64,000 bases of DNA from Clostridia bacterium (GTDB taxonomy: Bacteria; Bacillota; Clostridia; Oscillospirales; Acutalibacteraceae): the NCBI GenBank assembly GCA_017435865.1, contig JAFSEF010000130.1, positions 1 through 64,000 of the forward strand, given 5' to 3'. The translations under genes and the position numbers were made by a program. This document shows positions 16,044-22,010 of the stretch, in pieces; the first letter of the stretch is position 1; each line of letters starts with the position of its first letter. Under the pieces are notes generated by a model that worked only from the letters and a program-made list of their open reading frames with translations, was not told the origin of the DNA and did not search any database.

Positions 16044-16952
16044 TCATTGTCCTCCGTTCACCCAGTTTAGTGTTTTGGAACTCCAGTTACTAAGCAATTC
16101 TTCCTCTGTCGTGATCGCTTTCCAAACTGGCAGCAGGAAGGTTTTGATGCCTTCCATTACATCTGCAAAGGCCATGTCGGGATTTCCAAGTGTCTTGAGG
16201 AAGTAACGCCACTTAATTTGCATATCCTCATCCTCCGCAAGGGCGAGGACGCGGTCGAAGCTATCCTTTTCATATGCTGTGCCGCGATTTTGCAAGGTCT
16301 CCTGGATTGCGGTCTGCAGCTTCAGGCCTTCGAAGTCAAAGGATCGGGACAGATAATAAATATCGTAAAAGTCCTTCATGCGACCGGTCAGCTCAAAGCG
16401 CTGCAGGATAGCATCGAACTTTTCGGCAATGGTGCTCTCCAGGGAATAGGTCAGGATTTCGGGTTTGTCATAACCCTCAATCTGTGTCTGAATATTTCGG
16501 CGCTCAGCGCTCGGTACGATCACATCGCCAACGCCAATATCAACATTAAAAGGTACACGAACATTCTTTATGTATCCGGTGATCTGCGTGCTGACACCAT
16601 GGTATTTGCGCTGCACTGCAATCGGTTCGGTTTTGCCGGCCTTGAATGTCACAAAGTCATTGCCGGTATCCACTGCCAGAATTTCAGCTATGATTTCATC
16701 CATACGGGCGAGATCGTTGTTGAGACCGCGCATCAGGAAATCCACGTCCACTGTCGCTCTGCTTTCGAAATTGGTCAGGGTGTAAATAAACAGACCGCCC
16801 TTGAGCACGAAATTCTCTGCGTACTTAGAGCCTGCCAACCGGCGCAGAAATTCCTCCTGAAAAAATAGCTGCAGGCACTGCTGATAGCTGATGCCGGATG
16901 ATTTTGCTTTGCTTTTCAGTTTTGTCAGAACGGATGCCGCCATATCTGCCAT
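16044..16952 (-). CDS. AbiEii/AbiGii-family toxin (nucleotidyltransferase)
   Basis: Toxin of a type IV-like AbiE toxin-antitoxin or phage-exclusion system, a nucleotidyltransferase-fold protein. Motif 1 reads FVLKGGLFIYTL and is followed by RATVDVDFL, giving the KGG and D-x-D signatures. The central and C-terminal helices, including KFDAILQR and MKDFYDIYYL, are typical. I use ATG 16952, which overlaps the antitoxin stop by one base (TGATG) with AGGAG upstream, giving 302 residues. The length and motifs look intact. It is expressed with the AbiEi-like antitoxin, and its end abuts an HsdR fragment. Confidence 0.9.
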   Translation of the reverse strand: MADMAASVLTKLKSKAKSSGISYQQCLQLFFQEEFLRRLAGSKYAENFVLKGGLFIYTLTNFESRATVDVDFLMRGLNNDLARMDEIIAEILAVDTGNDFVTFKAGKTEPIAVQRKYHGVSTQITGYIKNVRVPFNVDIGVGDVIVPSAERRNIQTQIEGYDKPEILTYSLESTIAEKFDAILQRFELTGRMKDFYDIYYLSRSFDFEGLKLQTAIQETLQNRGTAYEKDSFDRVLALAEDEDMQIKWRYFLKTLGNPDMAFADVMEGIKTFLLPVWKAITTEEELLSNWSSKTLNWVNGGQ

Positions 16953-17551
16953 CACAGCCACACTCCTATCAAATCTTTTGCCAACTTCTTTACACGCAGA
17001 GGGCCGGCATATTCCATCAGCTTCGGGATGCTCTTTTCCGGATCTGCGATATATTTCTGGATTGCTTTGTTGAATATCTCTTTATCCATCTTGTTGCGAT
17101 AGCGCAGGCAATCGCAAATCAGACGTTCCTTATCATATATACGAATGGTATGACCGTCCATGGTTCCGGTTGTCAGACCCAATTCCAGTACGGCAGGCTC
17201 CACGTAATACGGTTTTACGAAGGGATAGTCAATTTTGAATCTTGATTTGCCGGAGTCTTTGCTGACTGCCAGGTGCCAGTCGCCCGGAGTACGATCGCTA
17301 TAACAATAATAGCGAAGCGCTGTGTCCATGCAGAGTATGGCATCAGGGAACAGGCGAATCACGGTTCCCACTTCGCTGAAGTCATCCGGGTTGATCCACT
17401 GATAATAGCCTCTGCGGATTTTTTCCACATAGCCGTCTGCGATCAGCTTTTCGCGCTGCGGATAGAATATCTTTTCTTCTGCAAGCTGCGTGGTGCGCAT
17501 CATACCGCCGTACTTATCGAATATGCTCTTATAATATTGGACATCGTGCAT
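16952..17551 (-). CDS. AbiEi-family antitoxin/transcriptional regulator
   Basis: 199 residues. The N-terminal winged-helix domain (about 1-60: YYKSIFDKYGGMMRTTQLAE, then GYVEKIRRGYYQWI) is the usual AbiEi DNA-binding part. The C-terminal domain (VLELGLTTGTMDGHTIRIYD, KERLICDCLR) neutralises the toxin in the family. ATG after AAAGGA. It is the first gene of the operon. Autoregulation is expected in the family, and an inverted repeat in the leader (17586-17597) is a plausible operator. Confidence 0.9.
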   Translation of the reverse strand: MHDVQYYKSIFDKYGGMMRTTQLAEEKIFYPQREKLIADGYVEKIRRGYYQWINPDDFSEVGTVIRLFPDAILCMDTALRYYCYSDRTPGDWHLAVSKDSGKSRFKIDYPFVKPYYVEPAVLELGLTTGTMDGHTIRIYDKERLICDCLRYRNKMDKEIFNKAIQKYIADPEKSIPKLMEYAGPLRVKKLAKDLIGVWL

Positions 17552-17585
17552 AGCTCACAGTCCTTTCTAAATTCAATCTGATTGA

Positions 17586-17643
17586 CCGCTAAAGCGGATA
17601 TTTTTGTATTATCTATTATAGCCAAAGTGCTTAGAATAGTCAA
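17586..17643 (-). promoter_or_regulatory. AbiE operon promoter with inverted repeat
   Basis: Minus-strand -35 TTGACT (complement of 17638-17643), 17 bp, -10 TATAAT (complement of 17615-17620). CCGCTAAAGCGG (17586-17597) lies between the start site and the AbiEi gene. Confidence 0.75.
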
Positions 17644-17659
17644 TACAATTTTGAAAACA

Positions 17660-17945
17660 AATTCTCTTTCGAGCGGACATTTTGAAAATCTCTTTTAGTT
17701 TATTATTTTTCGATCGTAGAAACAGAAAAAGACGCGAGTGACGCGTCTTTGAAAGAGTAGTTTTATTCTGTTTTGAATAAATGGTGCCATTTTTGGCACC
17801 CTGCGTGGTGCCACGCGCTCAGGACTTGCTGTGAAATCTGCGAAAGTTACGGAAAACAGCTTGGTTTTGACTCTAAAACCCTGAAAAATACGGATTTTAT
17901 GCAAGAAACGGATATTGCAGACCCCTTCAAGGCATTAGCTCTGTC
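17660..17945. other. Gene-free stretch with a strong hairpin
   Basis: AAAGACGCG/CGCGTCTTT (17728-17750) is a perfect 9-bp hairpin followed by T-rich sequence on the minus strand, so it may be a terminator for a lost minus-strand gene. A 69-codon minus-strand frame across it has no ribosome site and is probably a relic. Confidence 0.4.
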
Positions 17946-17989
17946 CTCCCAAGGGTTAGTTACAGGTTCGATTCCTGTTGGGGGTGCCA
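17946..17989 (+). repeat. tRNA-Arg 3' half, copy 1 (attachment-site candidate)
   Basis: CTCCCAA (loop), GGGTT (3' anticodon stem), AGTT, T-stem ACAGG/CCTGT with loop TTCGATT, acceptor TGGGGGT, G, CCA. The T-stem is perfect. The anticodon stem pairs with AACCC at 12056-12060. Homology with the other copies begins at the anticodon loop. Confidence 0.8.
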
Positions 17990-17994
17990 ATCTC

Positions 17995-18042
17995 AAAAAG
18001 CCGAGAAGCCTTGATTTTACGAGGTTTTTCGGCTTTTTATAT
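17995..18042 (+). terminator. Terminator behind tRNA 3' half copy 1
   Basis: AAAAAGCCGA pairs with TCGGCTTTTT, followed by T-rich sequence. Near-identical sequence follows copy 2. Confidence 0.75.
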
Positions 18043-18086
18043 TTTTTTGATACAAGCCAAAAAGTGATAAAATCACACATTTTTCC

Positions 18087-18215
18087 ATTAGCAGGAAGAC
18101 CATTCTGCTAATTAAATTCATTTTCTGAAAATTTCAACTTGAGATTTTGCAAAATTGTCCTGCTAATGAAAATCTCGTTCTGCTAATATTCGATTTTAAA
18201 TATATGTTTGCTAAT
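18087..18215. repeat. Cluster of five TGCTAAT heptamers
   Basis: Exact TGCTAAT or its complement ATTAGCA at 18087-18093, 18106-18112, 18161-18167, 18181-18187 and 18209-18215. The same heptamer recurs at 19251, 19262 and 19273, and at 21734 and 21745, always close to a tRNA 3' half. Arm-type recombinase sites are one explanation. Confidence 0.65.
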
Positions 18216-18370
18216 GAAGGCGATAGTTATTATGTTAATATTGTATCAGACGAAAGAAGCTGTATTTTATGTCAGACTTGATAATTTAATGTGTAGAAAA
18301 GTTTAGAGGTATGTGTTACAATATGATTGATAAAGTGAATTATAGTTTATCTGATGGAGGCGTTATTAAT

Positions 18371-19198
18371 ATGACAACTGAATTGAAAATAGATATCCAA
18401 ACAAAAATAGAACAGTATCGTACCGAGCTTTTCGCATTTGGAATGAGTGAGCCTACTGCACGTCAATCATCCGGTCATTGGTATTTTTATAAGCCTATGA
18501 CAGAACTAACAGCTTTTATCGTGAACTTAACAATGAATGACTGTAATGTTGGAATTTCTTATGGCTACGCATCAACTGCATTTACAAGGTTGGTTAATAA
18601 TGAAAATGCATTGCGTGAGTGGGGCGTTCCAGATGAGGATATTACGATTAGAGAAAAGGTTGTTATATCTGATATTACCGATGAAGCTATTGCAAAACAC
18701 AAAATAAAAGAAATGTACACTATCTATCAGAAAACTCAAAAGGATGAATTGTTGCTTTATGCAAAAGAAAAGAGAAAAGCTTTTATTCAACAGATTCACG
18801 CAAAGCTAAAACCACTTGGTTTTAAGAAAAAAGCTAACACATGGACACGTTCGCTTGACGATACCTACTATATAATGTTCAACGCACAAAAATCTGCATA
18901 TTCTGATGAGTACTATTTTAACCTTTATATAGGAAAAAACGGAACAAACAACTATGGAGATTGCTATGATACGAGAATTGCTCCAAACGATAAGTTTCCC
19001 ATGGATTGGCAGGCATTGTGTAAAGAAGATTTTGATTTGTTTTTAGATAAAACTGTTGTGCCCGAATTAGAGAAGATTATCAGAACACCTTTGATAGAGT
19101 TGGGTCAAATATCTTCCTATTGGAAAGGTTGTCATTGTAGTCGTCAAAAATGTGAAAGCTGTTGGATGGAGAAAAACTTGTGGGAAATGAAGTCTTGA
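18371..19198 (+). CDS. DUF4304-like protein, island cargo
   Basis: 275 residues from ATG 18371, which follows GATGGAGG; an upstream in-frame ATG at 18311 lacks such a site. The second half (from about residue 135: KRKAFIQQIHAKLKPLGF KKKANTWTR...YYFNLYIG) resembles DUF4304. The first half holds an SSGHWYFYKPMTELTAFIV segment and is not recognised. The C-terminus ends in a Cys-rich CHCSRQKCESC motif that could bind metal. The protein is soluble. It is the sole gene of an AT-rich module bounded by tRNA 3' halves. Confidence 0.65.
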   Translation: MTTELKIDIQTKIEQYRTELFAFGMSEPTARQSSGHWYFYKPMTELTAFIVNLTMNDCNVGISYGYASTAFTRLVNNENALREWGVPDEDITIREKVVISDITDEAIAKHKIKEMYTIYQKTQKDELLLYAKEKRKAFIQQIHAKLKPLGFKKKANTWTRSLDDTYYIMFNAQKSAYSDEYYFNLYIGKNGTNNYGDCYDTRIAPNDKFPMDWQALCKEDFDLFLDKTVVPELEKIIRTPLIELGQISSYWKGCHCSRQKCESCWMEKNLWEMKS

Positions 19199-19239
19199 CC
19201 ATAAAATGGAATGAATTAACACACTATCATCCGCCAGTA

Positions 19240-19456
19240 TGTCGCTCACTTGCTAATATTCTGCTAATTTTCATTAGCAAAACAGCATAATATCAGAGAA
19301 AATAGAGAGTTACAGTGTTAACACCACAACACCCGCTAACCCTAGTAAATTAAGGGATTGTGAGGTTTTTTAAGTGACAAAAAGTGAACACAATAACATC
19401 CCTTCGGGCAAACTCCTAAGGGTAAGTTACAGGTTCGATTCCCGCAGGGGGTGCCA
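19240..19456 (+). repeat. 217-bp direct repeat, left copy, ending in tRNA-Arg 3' half copy 2
   Basis: It aligns without gaps to 21723-21939, with about 26 mismatches by my count (about 88% identity). It contains two TGCTAAT and one ATTAGCA, a hairpin TGCTAAT-TTTC-ATTAGCA (19262-19279), and the tRNA 3' half 19413-19456. The T-arm here is mismatched: its left strand (TTACAGG) matches copy 1 and its right strand (CCCGCAGGGGGT) matches copy 3. This suggests a crossover within the T-loop. Confidence 0.85.
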
Positions 19457-19461
19457 ATCTC

Positions 19462-19507
19462 AAAAAGCCGAGAAGCCTTGATTTTACGAGGGTTTTCGGC
19501 TCTTTAT
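19462..19507 (+). terminator. Terminator behind tRNA 3' half copy 2
   Basis: AAAAAGCCGA pairs with TCGGCTCTTT, followed by a T-rich tract. The sequence from 19457 closely matches that after copy 1. Confidence 0.7.
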
Positions 19508-19644
19508 TATTTTTGTCAATGCTTTTTTCATATACCAAAAATATGCTTTTGAAGATGTATTGTTTTTGATAAAAAATAATGTTAAACTTTATGTAAGATG
19601 TAGTAGAAAAAATCGGTTTATATAAGTGAGAGGAGGTTTTTCAG

Positions 19645-20211
19645 ATGGAAGATAAACAAATAATAAAACTATTTTTTATGAGAGCCGAAGAAGCACTTCG
19701 AGTTCTGAAAGAGCGTTACGGCAATACCTTATACAGAATTGCAATGAACATTCTCGGCAATCATCACGATGCAGAAGAAACAACAAATGATACATATTTT
19801 GCCATTTGGAATGCAATACCACCCAAAGAACCTGATCCTTTGGCTCCTTATGTATTTCGTACAGGAAGAAATATGGCATTGAAACGCTTGGAATATCTTT
19901 CAGCAGAAAAACGAAACAACAGTTATGATGTATCCTTGGACGAGCTTGGTGCTTGTTTACCTGATAATGATATTAATCCTGAACAAGCTGTTTTTATTCA
20001 GGAAATTGCTGACTCCATAAACAACTTTTTAGAACAAGATACCGATATGAACAGATATATTTTTATGCGTCGGTATTGGTACGGAGATGCTGTGGAGGAT
20101 ATAGCAAAATCCGTCAACATGAAAAGCGGTGCCGTATCGGTACGATTAAATCGAATCAGAACAAAATTAAAAGACCATCTCATTAAGGAGGGCTATTACT
20201 ATGAAGCGTAA
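19645..20211 (+). CDS. ECF-type RNA polymerase sigma factor
   Basis: 188 residues with sigma-70 region 2 (about 12-85: RYGNTLYRIAMNILGNHHDA EETTNDTYFAIWN) and region 4 (about 128-182: FMRRYWYGDAVEDIAKSVNM, then SVRLNRIRTKLKDHL). ATG follows GAGAGGAGG. The downstream gene overlaps by 11 bp and encodes a membrane protein with an anti-sigma-like N-terminus, so the two are a regulatory pair. No clear -35/-10 was found upstream; an autoregulated ECF promoter is possible. It lies in the AT-rich third module of the island. Confidence 0.9.
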   Translation: MEDKQIIKLFFMRAEEALRVLKERYGNTLYRIAMNILGNHHDAEETTNDTYFAIWNAIPPKEPDPLAPYVFRTGRNMALKRLEYLSAEKRNNSYDVSLDELGACLPDNDINPEQAVFIQEIADSINNFLEQDTDMNRYIFMRRYWYGDAVEDIAKSVNMKSGAVSVRLNRIRTKLKDHLIKEGYYYEA

Positions 20212-21631
20212 GCACGTATTGGAAGTTTTGGATAAAATAGACGACAGATATGTAACGGAAACTGAAAAAGCTCCGAAGAAAATGAGAAAAAGACCTTATT
20301 GGATAGGTGCGGTTGCTGCTGTTTTAGCAGTTGTAATTTGCATCAGCTCTTTCCTCAATACACCTGTAATTACAGCAAATGCCATTGCTCTTCCCGGTGA
20401 TGCACGTATTATGGAGCATCCTGACATTGATGATTATAAGGACAGAGAAAGCTATTTAGTTGATGTAGGAAAGTGGGATGCTGAAACGGGACATAGAAGA
20501 ACAACAAGAGAGAACGCTGCTATTTCTCTATTACCTTTTTTTACAGAAGCATCTTCCGAATTCCTCACTTCGCAAAACAATGAAAATGCCTTATGGTCAC
20601 CTATAAATGCATATATCGGCCTTGCAATGCTTGCCGAAATAACTGATGGTGATAGCCGTAAGGAAATTTTAGATTTATTCGGTATCGAAGATATTGAATC
20701 GCTCAGAAGTCAAGTCAGTGCAATTTGGGAATCTGTATATGAGGATGACGGAAATGAAATATCCACATTAGCAAATTCTCTTTGGCTTAAAGACGGACTT
20801 AATTACAATCAGGATGCTATGAATAACCTTGCATATCACTATTATGCTTCTGTGTATCAGTGTGACCTTGGCAGTGATAGTGCAAACAAGGCAATAGGTA
20901 ATTGGCTTAATAAAAACACAGGTGGAATGTTAAAGAACAACACAGATAAAATAAACTTATCTCCCGATACCGTTCTTGCACTCTATTCAACACTATTTTT
21001 CCAAGCTAAATGGGGCGATGAGTTCGACAGCAAAAATAATACTGATGGTATTTTTTATGGTGTCAACGGTGATACAAACGTCACTTATATGAATAAAAAA
21101 CTTTGTCCGATGAATTATTATTGGCACGATGATTTCAGTGCAATATGCTTGTCACTCAAGAACGGAAGTACAATGTGGTTTATTCTTCCCGACGAAGGAA
21201 AAACAACTGCTGATATTTTAAACAATGAGGCTTACGGTGAAATGGTTTCTTCGAGCAATAAAGAAGACGGATGGAAAAATAAAAAAGATATGAAAGTCAA
21301 TTTGTCCGTACCGAAATTTGATGTTTCTTCAACCGTAAATTTAAAAGACGGGTTAAATAAAATGGGCGTTACAAAAGTATTTGACATGGAGAACTCCGAT
21401 TTTACAGCAATCACATCAGATACCCCCGTGTATATTTCAGCTGTTAATCAGTCTGCAAGAGTTGAAATTGATGAAAAAGGTGTAAAGGCAGCAGCCTATA
21501 TAGAACTCCCCGGTGCAGGTGCGGCACAGCCTCCTGAAGAAATAATAGATTTTGTGCTTGACAGACCTTTTGTTTTTGTGATTTCTAAAGGAAATTTACC
21601 TCTATTCACAGGCGTAGTAAATAATATATAA
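20201..21631 (+). CDS. Serpin fused to an anti-sigma-like membrane anchor
   Basis: 476 residues. Residues 1-28 are cytoplasmic and charged (KRKHVLEVLDKIDDRYV), like short anti-sigma N-termini. Residues about 31-52 form one membrane helix. Residues about 100-476 form a complete serpin domain outside the cell (NALWSPINAYIGLAMLAEIT, TLANSLWLKD, ALYSTLFFQAKWGDEF, NLKDGLNKMGVTKVFD, and a final DRPFVFVISKGNLPLFTGVV). The reactive-loop hinge EKGVKAAAYIELPG (425-438) keeps Gly427 and the Ala run, though P14 is Val rather than Thr/Ser. An inhibitory serpin is therefore plausible. Start at ATG 20201 after AAGGAGGG, overlapping the sigma gene. Cleavage of the exposed loop by a protease could be a signal to the sigma factor; that is inference. 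Confidence 0.88.
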   Translation: MKRKHVLEVLDKIDDRYVTETEKAPKKMRKRPYWIGAVAAVLAVVICISSFLNTPVITANAIALPGDARIMEHPDIDDYKDRESYLVDVGKWDAETGHRRTTRENAAISLLPFFTEASSEFLTSQNNENALWSPINAYIGLAMLAEITDGDSRKEILDLFGIEDIESLRSQVSAIWESVYEDDGNEISTLANSLWLKDGLNYNQDAMNNLAYHYYASVYQCDLGSDSANKAIGNWLNKNTGGMLKNNTDKINLSPDTVLALYSTLFFQAKWGDEFDSKNNTDGIFYGVNGDTNVTYMNKKLCPMNYYWHDDFSAICLSLKNGSTMWFILPDEGKTTADILNNEAYGEMVSSSNKEDGWKNKKDMKVNLSVPKFDVSSTVNLKDGLNKMGVTKVFDMENSDFTAITSDTPVYISAVNQSARVEIDEKGVKAAAYIELPGAGAAQPPEEIIDFVLDRPFVFVISKGNLPLFTGVVNNI

Positions 21632-21722
21632 TGACTCATCGTAAAATGAGGAGCATTAAAAGAAAAAATATATCAAAATTACTTTTTTAGGGATACTTTT
21701 AACATCGCATCATTCGCCTGTT

Positions 21723-21939
21723 TGTCGCTCACTTGCTAATATTCTGCTAATTTTCATTAGCGAAACGGCATAATATCAGAGAAAACTGAGAGTGACTCTG
21801 TTAACATCGTAACACCCGCTAACCCCAGTAAAATAAGGGATTGTGAGGGTTTTTAAGTGACAAAAAGTGAACGAAAAAACACCTCTTGGGACAAACTCCT
21901 AAGGATTAGATGTGGGTTCGATTCCCGCAGGGGGTGCCA
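21723..21939 (+). repeat. 217-bp direct repeat, right copy, ending in tRNA-Arg 3' half copy 3
   Basis: The partner of 19240-19456. The tRNA 3' half is 21896-21939: CTCCTAA, GGATT, T-stem GTGGG/CCCGC with loop TTCGATT, acceptor AGGGGGT, G, CCA. The acceptor strand pairs fully with GCCTCCT at 11981-11987. As the outermost copy followed by host genes, it is the best candidate for the original host 3' end. The 90 bp between the serpin stop and this repeat show nothing recognisable. Confidence 0.85.
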
Positions 21940-21983
21940 AAAAAGCCGAAAAACCTTTTTTTACAAGGGTTTTCGGCTTTTTG
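21940..21983. terminator. Bidirectional terminator at the island's right end
   Basis: AAAAAGCCGAAAAACC pairs with GGTTTTCGGCTTTTT. It serves the tRNA 3' end on the plus strand and the GH92-like gene ending at 22011 on the minus strand. Confidence 0.85.
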
Positions 21984-22010
21984 CTTTTTGCTGAGAGCTT
22001 ACGGCTGACT

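Larger units (their letters stand above)
11981..21939. mobile_element. Composite genomic island inserted in a tRNA-Arg(CCU) gene
   Basis: The left edge is a tRNA 5' half with promoter (11981 onward). The right edge is a tRNA 3' half with CCA and terminator (to 21939). Two further 3' halves lie inside, at 17946-17989 and 19413-19456. All three carry the anticodon-loop core CTCCTAA or CTCCCAA. The contents are accessory: toxin-antitoxin, ImmA/XRE, HsdR and tyrosine-integrase remnants, a serpin/sigma pair, and an intact replacement tRNA-Arg(CCU). The interior from about 18.0 to 21.7 kb is visibly AT-richer than the flanks. The only integrase is a fragment, so the island appears immobile unless driven in trans. 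Confidence 0.8.

Noticed and set aside
17773..18111. 112-codon plus-strand frame across the first tRNA 3' half
   Set aside because: It reads through the tRNA fragment and its terminator; the composition is not protein-like.
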